From assembly GCF_001712755.1 (NCBI RefSeq), contig NZ_MDKC01000004.1, positions 62,001-126,000 on the forward strand: a DNA stretch of 64,000 bases, in the 5' to 3' direction. A program made the position numbers and the translations under genes. Source of the stretch: Gottfriedia luciferensis. GTDB taxonomy: Bacteria > Bacillota > Bacilli > Bacillales > Bacillaceae_G. Within the stretch, counting starts at the first letter, position 1, and the number at the start of each line of letters is the position of its first letter. Positions 33,954-42,929 of this stretch are shown here, piece by piece. Below the pieces are notes generated by a model, which had not been told where the DNA came from, made no database searches, and was given only the letters and a program-made list of their open reading frames with translations.

Positions 33954-34826
33954 ATGAATGGAATGGGGTTAGTTCTCGAAGGTGGAGGAATGAGGGGGAT
34001 TTATACTGCCGGTGTTCTTGATTATTTTCTTGAACAAAATATAGAAATTCCTTATGTGATAGGTGTTTCTGCGGGTGCTTGTATGGGTACTTCTTATCTA
34101 TCAAAACAACATGGTCGTAATAAACGAGTAAATACGGAATTTTTACAGCATCCAGATTATATTTCTTTTAAAAATTTAATTCGTAATAAGCAGCTTTTTG
34201 GTATGGACTTATTATTTGATATTATTCCTAATGAGTTAGATCCATTTGATTTTAATTCGTTTTATAATGCTGAGCAAAAATTTGTAGTTGGTACGACTGA
34301 TTGTGTTACAGGAGAACCTGTCTATTTTGATAAAGATCAAATTGTAGAATCAACAGATATGTTAAATATAATTCGGGCATCAAGTTCTTTACCGTTAATG
34401 GCTCCAATCATTAAGTTTAATGATCATTTCTTGATGGATGGTGGCATTGCAGATCCGATTCCAATCGGTAAATCTGAAGCAGATGGCAACCGTAAAAATA
34501 TAGTTGTTTTGACTAGAAATGCTGGTTATCGTAAAAAACCATCAAAAGGAACTTGGTATTTGCAAAGAAAGTATAAGGATTATCCAGGGCTTGTTCAAGC
34601 AGTACTAAATAGGTATGAAGTTTATAATAAGCAACTTGAATATATTGAGGAGCAAGAAAAAGCTGGAAATATATTAGTCATTCGTCCTATACAAAAGTTA
34701 AAGGTTAGCCGAATCGAACGGAAAAAAGAACGTTTATTAGAGCTTTATAAAGAAGGATATGAAGATGCTAATCGGCTTCGTGAACAAATTTTAGGTTTTA
34801 TATCGTATGAAAAAACGACCTGTTAA
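33954..34826 (+). CDS. Patatin-like phospholipase (YjjU type)
   Basis: This 290-residue cytosolic lipid acyl hydrolase has the oxyanion loop GGGMRG (residues 10-15), nucleophile S39 in GVSAG (37-41) and catalytic D162 in DGG. The last third (KPSKGTWYLQRKYKDYPGLV ...) is the accessory C-terminal domain found in the YjjU group. The start is the ATG at 33954, eight bases after GGGGGG; GTG at 33948 is too close. The final four codons lie inside a terminator stem. The lipid substrate is unknown. Confidence 0.9.
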   Translation: MNGMGLVLEGGGMRGIYTAGVLDYFLEQNIEIPYVIGVSAGACMGTSYLSKQHGRNKRVNTEFLQHPDYISFKNLIRNKQLFGMDLLFDIIPNELDPFDFNSFYNAEQKFVVGTTDCVTGEPVYFDKDQIVESTDMLNIIRASSSLPLMAPIIKFNDHFLMDGGIADPIPIGKSEADGNRKNIVVLTRNAGYRKKPSKGTWYLQRKYKDYPGLVQAVLNRYEVYNKQLEYIEEQEKAGNILVIRPIQKLKVSRIERKKERLLELYKEGYEDANRLREQILGFISYEKTTC

Positions 34827-34838
34827 TCAGGTCGTTTT
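34812..34838 (+). terminator. Terminator overlapping the end of the patatin gene
   Basis: AAAACGACCTG pairs with CAGGTCGTTTT around TTAAT; the loop contains the stop codon TAA (34824-34826). Confidence 0.85.
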
Positions 34839-34950
34839 AATATGTTGAAAATTAAACTATTTAGACTGATTGAAAACGCTTGTCTTTCAAAGTACGAAGC
34901 ATATTATAAAAGCGAAACACTAAGAAATCGAGCGTTTGCATCAGTTTGAT

Positions 34951-34981
34951 CAACCTGTTAAATTCAGGTTGTTTTTTTTTG
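34951..34981 (+). terminator. Second terminator in the patatin 3' region
   Basis: CAACCTG pairs with CAGGTTG, followed by nine T. It reads away from the patatin gene; about 110 bp without a gene separate it from the first terminator. Confidence 0.75.
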
Positions 34982-34998
34982 GGGAGGGAGAAGATAGA

Positions 34999-35292
34999 TT
35001 AATCCTTATTATTATTATTATTTTTGTTGTTATTATTGTTCATCATGTTTTTCATCATCATTTCAAACATTACCATATCGACACCTAAACACGGATTCAT
35101 ACAGCCACAGTTACTTTTTCTTCTAGTACAACAGCATCGGCATCTGCAGTGACAATCATGGTTATGGCAATCACAACGATCTCGATGGCAATCATCACAG
35201 TCGCAACGTCTTCTTCTGCAATCGTCACAATCACAGTCATTACGTCTACATCTACTTGAGTTCATGTTGACTTGATCTTGGTTGTTCCACAT
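34999..35292 (-). CDS. Cys/Arg/Asp-rich 97-residue protein, possible spore-coat or metal-binding protein
   Basis: I do not recognise a named family. Residues 14-65 hold 18 cysteines in repeated CDCDDC, RRRRC and HRDRC patterns mixed with Arg, Asp and His, ending in CRCRCCC and CGCMNPC. Then follow a Met-rich segment (VDMVMFEMMMKNMMN) and a poly-Asn/Lys tail. Such composition suggests zinc or other metal binding, disulfide cross-linking, or a spore-coat role. The start follows AAGGAGGTGTTCTACG on the minus strand. There is no signal peptide. Confidence 0.75.
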   Translation of the reverse strand: MWNNQDQVNMNSSRCRRNDCDCDDCRRRRCDCDDCHRDRCDCHNHDCHCRCRCCCTRRKSNCGCMNPCLGVDMVMFEMMMKNMMNNNNNKNNNNNKD

Positions 35293-35372
35293 CGTAGAAC
35301 ACCTCCTTGAATAATCTACATAAACAAAATATGCATAGATGTCCCATCAAGGAAAGGCTAGTACCTAAAAAA

Positions 35373-35412
35373 AAAATAAAAAAGCACATTAATCTTTTTA
35401 AAGATCATGTGC
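35373..35412 (-). terminator. Terminator of the purine permease gene
   Basis: On the minus strand GCACATGATCTTT pairs with AAAGATTAATGTGC (one bulge), followed by a long T-rich run. Confidence 0.75.
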
Positions 35413-35428
35413 CTTGAAATATTTAATA

Positions 35429-36730
35429 TTAATGTGGGAAAAAAACCATTTGGATTAAGAATAAAATACCAAATATATAAATAACTGGTTTAACATTTTT
35501 TGCTTTCCCTTTAACGACTTTTAATAATGGATAGGTAATAAACCCAAGAGCAATACCTGTAGCAATACTTGATGTAAGTGGCATTGTGATAATAACTAGA
35601 AATGCAGGGAATGCTTCTTCAAAGTTATCCCACTCAATATGACGAACGCTACCCATCATTAAGCAACCTACTACGATTAATGACGGTGATGTAATTGCTG
35701 CTACATCAGAAATTGAATTAACAAGTGGGCTAAAGAATGCTGCAAAAACGAATAGTAATGCAACAACAAGTGCCGTTAAACCAGTTCTACCTCCAGCTGC
35801 AACACCAGCAGTAGACTCGATATAAGCAGTTGTAGGTGAAGTACCAAACATAGCTCCAATTGTTGTACCAAGTGAATCAGAAAGCATCGCACGACCAGTA
35901 CGTTTTTCATCTTTCTTATTTAATAAACCAGCTTGTGAAGCTACACCCAAAAATGTACCTGTCGTATCAAAAATTGTAACTAATAAAAATGAAAAGACAA
36001 CTGAATATAATCCATAATGAACGACATCTGAAAATGCAGTTATTGGATTAGCAACAATAATATGCTCAGGTAATTTAGGTAAAGAGAAAATACTTCCTTT
36101 AATGTGTAATTTTCCAGCAAAGCCCGCAATGATTGCTGTTGAAACCATTCCGAAGAATAAAGCTCCGTTTACATTTAAGGCAAATAAGATCACTGTAATG
36201 GCGATTCCGACTAAAGTAAGAACTACTCCAGGCGAATGAAGATCACCTAATCCTACAAGATTATCTTTGTTAGCAACGATTATACCTGAAAGACGTAAAC
36301 CTATAAAAGCGATAAATAATCCAATTCCAACACTAATTGCATGTTTTAATGTATTTGGAATTGCTTCTATTAAATGAGTTCTAAATTTAGTTAAAGATAG
36401 AATTACGAATAAAATACCTGTAACGAATACAGCTGAGAAAGCCAATTGATATGAAATACCATGTGCTTTTGAAACAACTGAATAAGCAAAATATGCATTC
36501 ATTCCCATTCCGGGAGCAATTGCAATTGGATAGTTTCCGAACAATGCCATAAATAATGTTCCGACTAAAGTTGCAATGATTGTTGCAGTAAATGCTTGGT
36601 CAAATGGGACGCCAGCAGCAGATAAAATTATAGGATTAACAATTATTATATAAGCCATTGTTAAAAAAGTGGTAAAACCAGCTATTACTTCTGTTTTAAC
36701 TGAAGTGTTAGCTTCTTTTAATTTAAACAT
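35429..36730 (-). CDS. AzgA-family purine permease (hypoxanthine/guanine, PbuG/PbuO type)
   Basis: This 433-residue membrane protein has about 12-14 helices of the NCS2/AzgA family. The N-terminal EVIAGFTTFLTMAYIIIVNP and IAPGMGMNAYFAYSV blocks and the GTSPTTAYIESTAGVAAGGRTGLTA block define the AzgA subgroup, which imports hypoxanthine, guanine or adenine with protons. Length matches PbuG. No purine riboswitch is seen upstream, but a pair of inverted CGAA-core elements that may be PurR boxes lies at 36750-36794. Confidence 0.9.
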   Translation of the reverse strand: MFKLKEANTSVKTEVIAGFTTFLTMAYIIIVNPIILSAAGVPFDQAFTATIIATLVGTLFMALFGNYPIAIAPGMGMNAYFAYSVVSKAHGISYQLAFSAVFVTGILFVILSLTKFRTHLIEAIPNTLKHAISVGIGLFIAFIGLRLSGIIVANKDNLVGLGDLHSPGVVLTLVGIAITVILFALNVNGALFFGMVSTAIIAGFAGKLHIKGSIFSLPKLPEHIIVANPITAFSDVVHYGLYSVVFSFLLVTIFDTTGTFLGVASQAGLLNKKDEKRTGRAMLSDSLGTTIGAMFGTSPTTAYIESTAGVAAGGRTGLTALVVALLFVFAAFFSPLVNSISDVAAITSPSLIVVGCLMMGSVRHIEWDNFEEAFPAFLVIITMPLTSSIATGIALGFITYPLLKVVKGKAKNVKPVIYIFGILFLIQMVFFPH

Positions 36731-36749
36731 AATAGTTCTCCTTGCTAAA

Positions 36750-36794
36750 AAATACGAATGATATACTCAACAGTTATTAATATTATTCGTTTTA
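36750..36794. promoter_or_regulatory. Possible PurR box pair before the purine permease gene
   Basis: ACGAATGAT and its inverted counterpart ATTATTCGT are separated by about 19 bp. PurR of Bacillus subtilis binds paired inverted boxes with a CGAA core and similar spacing. The flanking bases do not fully match the consensus. Confidence 0.4.
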
Positions 36795-36917
36795 TTGTGA
36801 AAGTGCAATAGTTTTTGTGAATTTTACAGCTTTTAACAAATTCAACTATGTTTAGTATTCCTAAAAGTACGATTTGGGTATGCTAAATCTGAATTATTTT
36901 AAAGGAGGATGTAGTAA

Positions 36918-37784
36918 ATGAATCAGAAACAGTTTCCGACTAAATTTAATCCGCAACATCAAAATAAGCAACCAGGTATCGAAAAGGAAATGACGCCAAT
37001 ACCTATATCAGATGATCCAAACTACACGCCAAGTGGTAAATTAAAGGAAAAAGTAGCCATTATTACTGGGGGAGATAGTGGGATTGGAAGAGCAGTTGCA
37101 ATACTTTTTGCAAAAGAAGGGGCATCAGTTTTTATTCCGTATTTCGATGAGGATGTTGATGCAGAAGATACAAAAAAATTTATAAATGATTTTGGTGGAA
37201 ATTGTGAAATAATGAGATGTGACATTCGAACAGAGGAAGTTTGTAAACAAATCGTTCAAAATGCAATTCAAACCTTTGGGAAAATTAACATTTTAGTGAA
37301 CAATGCTGCTGTTCAATATCCACAAAAGAATTTAGAAGACATTACTGAAGAGCAATTGAAAAGAACATTTGAAACGAATATTTTTTCAATGTTCTTTTTA
37401 TCAAAAGCTTGCCTTCCACATATGAAGCAAGGAGACTCTATTATAAATACTGCGTCAATAACTGCTTATAAAGGACATGATCAATTATTGGATTACTCTG
37501 CGACGAAAGGAGCGATTGTTACATTTACTCGTTCACTTTCTACAAATCTTGCTCAAAAGGGAATTCGTGTTAATGGTGTAGCTCCTGGGCCAATTTGGAC
37601 ACCATTGATCCCAGCAAGTTTTGACGAACAAGAAGTAGCAAAGTTTGGTAGCACAACTCCTATGAAAAGAGCTGGACAACCAGTAGAGCTCGCACCGGCA
37701 TATCTTTATTTAGCCAGCAATGAATCTTCCTTTATTACAGGACAAATCATTCATGTTAATGGTGGAGTAATTGTGAACGGATAA
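36918..37784 (+). CDS. SDR-family oxidoreductase (YhxC/YhdF-type)
   Basis: This 288-residue classical short-chain dehydrogenase has an extra N-terminal segment (residues 1-42, Gln/Pro-rich) typical of the Bacillus YhdF/YhxC/YhxD group. The cofactor loop is GGDSGIGRA (51-59), the structural motif is NNAA, and the catalytic pair is Y193 and K197 in DYSATKGA. The end (SSFITGQIIHVNGGVIVNG) is standard. The substrate is unknown; group members are often general-stress proteins. The ribosome site is AAAGGAGGATG. Confidence 0.9.
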   Translation: MNQKQFPTKFNPQHQNKQPGIEKEMTPIPISDDPNYTPSGKLKEKVAIITGGDSGIGRAVAILFAKEGASVFIPYFDEDVDAEDTKKFINDFGGNCEIMRCDIRTEEVCKQIVQNAIQTFGKINILVNNAAVQYPQKNLEDITEEQLKRTFETNIFSMFFLSKACLPHMKQGDSIINTASITAYKGHDQLLDYSATKGAIVTFTRSLSTNLAQKGIRVNGVAPGPIWTPLIPASFDEQEVAKFGSTTPMKRAGQPVELAPAYLYLASNESSFITGQIIHVNGGVIVNG

Positions 37785-37790
37785 ACTAAT

Positions 37791-37830
37791 AAAATGGTGC
37801 CATATACGAAAATGTAAATGGCACCATTTT
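37791..37830. terminator. Bidirectional terminator
   Basis: AAAATGGTGCCAT pairs with ATGGCACCATTTT over 13 bp between convergent genes. Confidence 0.85.
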
Positions 37831-37831
37831 A

Positions 37832-38044
37832 TTAATATTTAGGTCGAAACGTATGACAGCAAGTTTCACCACTATGTACAGCAGAAGTAGTTATCTCACC
37901 GTCTAAGACTGCATTTTGAATCGTTAAATCAAAGTCATTTGAGTATTCGTATGCTTCGGTTTGAACAAGAATTGAGTCTGCTTGGCAAAAGTTTCCCTGC
38001 CCCCAAAAATTACAATTTGCAACACTACATCTAATTTCTGGCAT
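37832..38044 (-). CDS. DUF1540 domain protein
   Basis: This 70-residue protein carries the DUF1540 cysteine pattern: CSVANCNFWGQGNFCQADSI at the N terminus and CCHTF near the end. The conserved cysteines suggest metal binding, but no function is established for the family, which is common in spore formers. The ribosome site is AAAGGAGGGTGAG on the minus strand. Confidence 0.85.
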   Translation of the reverse strand: MPEIRCSVANCNFWGQGNFCQADSILVQTEAYEYSNDFDLTIQNAVLDGEITTSAVHSGETCCHTFRPKY

Positions 38045-38216
38045 GAACTCACCCTCCTTTAGTTTTTATTTTCTACATACTTTTCAATCTCATTCAGATT
38101 AAAATAGTGCATTTATAGAAATTTTAGTGAGAATATTGTAAACTTTTGTTATATAGAAGGAGTTCGTAAGACTTTTATCGAATCAAAACTCTGATTAAGT
38201 ATAGGAGGAGAACAAT

Positions 38217-39941
38217 ATGAATTGGGAAACAACTTATGAGAAATGGATTCAATCACCGACATTAGATCAAGAACTAAAAGAACAATTAATTAATCTTGAG
38301 AATAATCACCTTATACTTAAGGAAAGCTTTTATCAAAATTTAGAATTTGGAACTGGTGGAATGCGCGGGGAAATCGGGCCTGGAACGAATCGTATGAACA
38401 TTTATACTATCCGTAAAGCATCTGCTGGTTTTGCAAAATATATTGAAAGCTTTGGAGAAGAAGCAAAAAACCGTGGAGTTGCAATTGCTTTCGATTCTCG
38501 TCATAAAAGTCCTGAGTTTGCAATGGAAGCAGCAAAAACACTTGCGACCCATGGTATTAAGGCGTATGTCTTCAATGAATTACGTCCTACACCAGAATTA
38601 TCATTTGCAGTACGTGAGTTAAACTGCTTCGGTGGAATTGTCATTACGGCTAGTCATAATCCACCTGAATATAACGGATTTAAAGTTTATGGTGATGACG
38701 GTGGACAATTACCTCCAGCTGCTGCTGATCAAGTAATTGAATATGTTAATTCATTTGAAAATGAGTTAGAAATTGAAGTATCTTCTGAAAAAGAATTAGT
38801 TGATAAAGGCTTAATACATAGATTAGATGCAGAAATGGACAAATTATATGTAGAGCAACTAAAGACTGTTGTTGTTAATAACGAATTAGTTCAAGAACAT
38901 GGTAAGGATTTAAAAATTGTCTTTACTCCATTACATGGCACAGCATTACTACCTGCAACAATGTCATTAAAAGCAGTTGGCTTTGAAAATGTAACAATTG
39001 TTGAAGAACAAGCAAAAGCAGATCCAAATTTTACAACTGTAAAATCACCAAACCCTGAAGAACACGCAGCATTTGAATATGCAATTCGTTACGGTAAAGA
39101 GATTGATGCAGATGTATTAATTGCAACTGACCCTGATGCTGACCGTTTAGGAATCGCTACGAAAAATGAAAAAGGCGAATATGTAGTCCTAACTGGAAAT
39201 CAAACAGGAGCATTAATGCTTCATTATTTATTAAGCCAACAAGATGTACCTTCAAATGCTCTATTACTTAAAACAATCGTTACATCTGAATTTGGTCAAG
39301 TAATCGCATCAAAATTTGGTGTTAAAACAATCGATACACTTACTGGATTTAAGTTTATTGGTGAAAAAATTAAAGAATATGAGCAAACGAACGAATACTC
39401 ATTCTTATTCGGTTATGAAGAAAGCTATGGCTACTTAATTAAACCATTTGTTCGTGATAAAGACGCAATCCAAGCAACAGTACTTGCTGCAGAAATTGCT
39501 ACTTATTACAAAACAAAAGGTATGACTTTATATGAAGGCCTAAATAGCCTATATGAGCAATATGGCTATTACCTAGAAGGACTAAAATCATTAACATTAA
39601 AAGGGATTGAAGGTACAGAAAAAATCCAATCGATTTTAACAAATTACCGTCAAAATCCTCCGGTTGATATAAATGGTCTAAAAGTTGTTACAGTTGAAGA
39701 CTATAAACTTCAAGAGAAAACGACTTTAGATTCAGGACAAAAAGAGCAAATACTTCTACCTAAATCAAACGTATTAAAGTATCAACTTGAAGACGGTTCA
39801 TGGGTATGCTTACGCCCATCTGGAACTGAACCAAAAATCAAGTTCTATTTTGGAATTGTTGGACAATCTCGTCAAGATAGCATCCAAAAATTGGATAGTT
39901 TACAACAAGCATTTATGGAAAAAATTGAAGTATTAGTCTAA
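38217..39941 (+). CDS. pgcA: Phosphoglucomutase/phosphomannomutase PgcA
   Basis: This 574-residue phosphohexomutase has the phosphoserine loop [13 protein letters not shown] with S146, the metal loop DPDADRLG, the sugar-binding loop GYEESYGY and the C-terminal phosphate loop RPSGTEPK. It interconverts glucose-6-phosphate and glucose-1-phosphate, feeding UDP-glucose for glucolipids and wall teichoic acid glucosylation. Length agrees with PgcA (YhxB). It is followed by yhdB and spoVR, an order recalling the Bacillus subtilis chromosome. The ribosome site is TAGGAGGAG. Confidence 0.93.
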   Translation: MNWETTYEKWIQSPTLDQELKEQLINLENNHLILKESFYQNLEFGTGGMRGEIGPGTNRMNIYTIRKASAGFAKYIESFGEEAKNRGVAIAFDSRHKSPEFAMEAAKTLATHGIKAYVFNELRPTPELSFAVRELNCFGGIVITASHNPPEYNGFKVYGDDGGQLPPAAADQVIEYVNSFENELEIEVSSEKELVDKGLIHRLDAEMDKLYVEQLKTVVVNNELVQEHGKDLKIVFTPLHGTALLPATMSLKAVGFENVTIVEEQAKADPNFTTVKSPNPEEHAAFEYAIRYGKEIDADVLIATDPDADRLGIATKNEKGEYVVLTGNQTGALMLHYLLSQQDVPSNALLLKTIVTSEFGQVIASKFGVKTIDTLTGFKFIGEKIKEYEQTNEYSFLFGYEESYGYLIKPFVRDKDAIQATVLAAEIATYYKTKGMTLYEGLNSLYEQYGYYLEGLKSLTLKGIEGTEKIQSILTNYRQNPPVDINGLKVVTVEDYKLQEKTTLDSGQKEQILLPKSNVLKYQLEDGSWVCLRPSGTEPKIKFYFGIVGQSRQDSIQKLDSLQQAFMEKIEVLV

Positions 39942-39942
39942 A

Positions 39943-39970
39943 AAAAGAGCGACTATTTAGTCGCTCTTTT
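39943..39970. terminator. Bidirectional terminator between pgcA and yhdB
   Basis: AAAAGAGCGACTA pairs with TAGTCGCTCTTTT around TT. Confidence 0.9.
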
Positions 39971-39983
39971 CATTTATTTTTAG

Positions 39984-40241
39984 TTAAAGCTCTAATGATG
40001 AGATAAAAGATTGTTCCTCTGCGCTTTCTTCTCTAGTGGCATGCTCAATATGCTGGAACATACCTTTTAGTTTTTCATCAATGATCGCTAAATCCCTCTC
40101 GTATTTAAAGGCATGTAGAAAATGTTCGATACGCTTTGAAAAAAGTTCGTCTTTCGTATTTACCATTAACACGAGAAGCTTATCCCATTGACAACAATAA
40201 GTGTAATACAATGCTAAATCATAATCGGATTGTACTTGCAT
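39984..40241 (-). CDS. yhdB: YhdB family protein
   Basis: This 85-residue protein is of unknown function. The segment DYDLALYYTYCCQWDKLLVLMVNTKDELFSKRIEHFLHAF resembles YhdB of Bacillus subtilis as I recall it, and its place next to pgcA and spoVR agrees. The start is the ATG at 40241 after AGGAGGTTCACA on the minus strand; the frame stays open to 40268 without a ribosome site. Confidence 0.7.
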   Translation of the reverse strand: MQVQSDYDLALYYTYCCQWDKLLVLMVNTKDELFSKRIEHFLHAFKYERDLAIIDEKLKGMFQHIEHATREESAEEQSFISSLEL

Positions 40242-40530
40242 TGTGAACCTCCTTTTTAGAGGGTACACATAGTTTATGGCGAAAAAAATTAATTAGCCAT
40301 GAGAGAATTTAACAAAAGGTTACGGTAGAGGTTAGGTAAAAAAAGGATGGTTAAGTGCAAGAATGAAAGGGGAAACAGGAAGTAAACAGGAAGTAAAGTG
40401 TTATGATTTTTCGTATTTTAGCAATACTTTATTGGTTTTGATCAATTTAAGTTAAATGGAACTCAAAATAGATGAAATTTGCCCAAAATATATTGATTAC
40501 TGTTATTTTTTGTATTTAGGTTGGAGTTTT

Positions 40531-40889
40531 AATTGCTATTCCTGGAGTTTATTGCGATTCGCGGAAATTAATTGCGATTCACGGAAATTAATTGCGATTT
40601 GCGGAAATTAATTGCGATTCACGGAAATTAATTGCGATTCACGGAAATTAATTGCGATTCGCGGAAATTAATTGCGATTCACGGAAATTAATTGCGATTC
40701 ACGGAAATTAATTGCGATTCACGGAAATTAATTGCGATTCGCGGAAATTAATTGCGATTCGAAGAAATTAATTGCGATTCACGGAAATTAATTGCGATTC
40801 GCGGAAATTAATTGCGATTCGAAGAAATTAATTGCGATTTCCGGAATTTAATGCGATTCGCGGAAATTAATTGCGGTACCCGGAATATA
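40531..40889. repeat. 20-bp tandem repeat array 2 (about 18 units)
   Basis: Units of 20 bp with consensus ATTGCGATTCRCGGAAATTA run from 40531 to 40889. The first unit is diverged and the one at 40851 lacks one base. Variants CACGG, CGCGG and CGAAG alternate, and the last unit ends GGTACCCGGAATATA, close to a unit of array 1. It is noncoding and lies in the divergent yhdB/spoVR intergenic region. It belongs to the same repeat family and orientation as array 1. Confidence 0.95.
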
Positions 40890-41100
40890 AAAGCTCCTAT
40901 TGATTTAATCTGAATTCTCCCCTACAGATAAAATCTTTTCCAACACTTAAGTATACTTTTATTTGAAACAGGGATAATAAGATTAAAATAATAAGCAATC
41001 TGGAGAAACTATGTACTCCAAACTAATTAGATTTTCTTAATCAAAAAAAAATTCAAAAATGAAGTTATATCAATCACATTGCACAAATAAAATGAACTAC

Positions 41101-41127
41101 CGTATGAATTTTTTTCATACGTTTTTT
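41101..41127 (+). terminator. Terminator-like hairpin between array 2 and spoVR
   Basis: CGTATGAA pairs with TTCATACG, followed by six T. No gene precedes it on this strand, so it either ends a noncoding transcript or is a leader attenuator of spoVR. The rest of 40890-41251 shows no gene. Confidence 0.5.
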
Positions 41128-41251
41128 GTGTTTATGTTTTTTTGAAAAATTTCGAATTAGATAAATGAATATAGTTTGGATATGACTATTTTTACATTAA
41201 TTCAATTTTTAGTTCATAGAATAATATAAGAAGAGACAGGAGGAGAGTGTG

Positions 41252-42673
41252 ATGAAGGCGAGTGATTATAGAGCGTTGGAATATGCTATTGACGAAATTA
41301 CAGAGATTGCGAGAGGATTTGGGCTAGACTTTTACCCAATGCGCTATGAAATCTGTCCTGCAGATATCATTTATACATTTGGCGCTTACGGTATGCCTAC
41401 AAGATTCTCCCACTGGAGCTTTGGAAAACAGTTTTATAAAATGAAGCTTCATTACGATTTGGGACTAAGCAAAATTTATGAATTGGTAATCAACTCTGAT
41501 CCATGTTATGCGTTTTTATTAGATACAAACTCTCTCGTTCAAAATAAATTAATCGTTGCACACGTTTTAGCACACTGTGACTTCTTTAAAAATAATATTC
41601 GTTTCTCAAATACGAAGAGAGATATGGTTGAAAGTATGGCAGCTACTGCTGAACGAATTAAACACTATGAACATATATACGGAAAACAAGAAGTAGAAAA
41701 TTTCCTAGATGCAGTACTCTCAATTCAAGAGCATATTGATCCTTCATTGATGCGACCAAAACTAGCTTATGATTTAGAAAGTGATTTCCCAATGAAAGAG
41801 AAAAAAAGAGTTACACCATATGACGATTTATGGAATATGGATCAAAGTAAAGAAAAGAAAAATGATTCAAACTTGATCCCGATTAAACGTAAACAATTCC
41901 CACCACAACCCGAAAAAGATATCTTATTATTTATCGAAGAATATTCTAGAGAACTAGAAGAATGGCAACGTGACATCCTTACTATGTTACGAGAAGAAAT
42001 GCTTTATTTCTGGCCACAGCTTGAAACGAAAATTATGAATGAAGGCTGGGCAAGTTATTGGCATATAAGAATTATGCGAGAATTAAATCTTGATTCTAAT
42101 GAAGCGATTGAGTACGCAAAGCTTAATGCAGGAGTAGTTCAGCCATCAAAAACAAGCATTAACCCGTATTATTTAGGACTAAGAATGTTTGAAGATATTG
42201 AAGAGCGATATAATAATCCAAGCAAAGAAATGAGAGAGTTAGGCGTTAAACCTGGCAGCGGTCGAGAAAAAATGTTTGAAGTACGAGAGTTAGAGTCTGA
42301 TAGTTCATTTATACGAAACTACTTAACGAAAGATCTTGTCATGCGTGAAGATATGTACCTATTCCAACGACAAGGCAAGGAGTATAAAGTTACTGATAAG
42401 GCATGGGAAAATGTACGAGATCAACTTGTAGTTAGTCGCGTAAATGGAGGATTCCCTTATATTGTTGTTCAAGAGGGCGATTATTTAAAAAATGGGGAGC
42501 TTTATCTGAAGCATTCCTATGAACATATGGAACTTGACGTGAAGTATGTGGAGAAGGTAATGCCTTATATTCATCAATTGTGGGGTAGAGGGGTTCATTT
42601 GGAGACAAATATTGAGAATAAGTCTGTTTTGTTTAGTTATGATGGGAAGAATATTCATCGGAAGTATATTTGA
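41252..42673 (+). CDS. spoVR: Stage V sporulation protein SpoVR
   Basis: This 473-residue intact SpoVR is needed for normal spore cortex formation in Bacillus subtilis. The conserved block LNEG-like [28 protein letters not shown] and the Arg/Trp-rich C-terminal half ([20 protein letters not shown], ending NIHRKYI) are full-length. The start is the ATG at 41252 after AGGAGGAG. A terminator CCACCT/AGGTGG follows directly. Three partial copies of its 3' end lie downstream at 46180, 53990 and 62460, all on the same strand. Confidence 0.95.
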   Translation: MKASDYRALEYAIDEITEIARGFGLDFYPMRYEICPADIIYTFGAYGMPTRFSHWSFGKQFYKMKLHYDLGLSKIYELVINSDPCYAFLLDTNSLVQNKLIVAHVLAHCDFFKNNIRFSNTKRDMVESMAATAERIKHYEHIYGKQEVENFLDAVLSIQEHIDPSLMRPKLAYDLESDFPMKEKKRVTPYDDLWNMDQSKEKKNDSNLIPIKRKQFPPQPEKDILLFIEEYSRELEEWQRDILTMLREEMLYFWPQLETKIMNEGWASYWHIRIMRELNLDSNEAIEYAKLNAGVVQPSKTSINPYYLGLRMFEDIEERYNNPSKEMRELGVKPGSGREKMFEVRELESDSSFIRNYLTKDLVMREDMYLFQRQGKEYKVTDKAWENVRDQLVVSRVNGGFPYIVVQEGDYLKNGELYLKHSYEHMELDVKYVEKVMPYIHQLWGRGVHLETNIENKSVLFSYDGKNIHRKYI

Positions 42674-42674
42674 G

Positions 42675-42698
42675 CCACCTTTTATAGGTGGTTTTTTT
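42675..42698 (+). terminator. Terminator of spoVR
   Basis: CCACCT pairs with AGGTGG around five bases, followed by seven T. A diverged copy of this terminator and about 45 bp after it also follows the spoVR fragment at 46180. Confidence 0.85.
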
Positions 42699-42929
42699 AT
42701 GTTTAGAAGTATAGAATTCTTTTTCGGTAAGATGCCAGCTTGAATACTGATTATATTTTTTTGTTAGGTATTTAAAATTTTAAACTCTCGGTATTTGAGC
42801 TACGGCAGTGAAATAGTCGACCAACGCTAGTTTTTGTATATATTCTGGAATTTTAAGTGAATTTATCTTGCAAAAGAACAGGATAGCAATAAAAATTAAG
42901 ATATAATTAAAAAATTAAGGAGCGAATCA

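Noticed and set aside
36731-36917. Purine riboswitch before the purine permease gene
   Set aside because: No three-way-junction motif or terminator was found; only CGAA-core PurR-like boxes.
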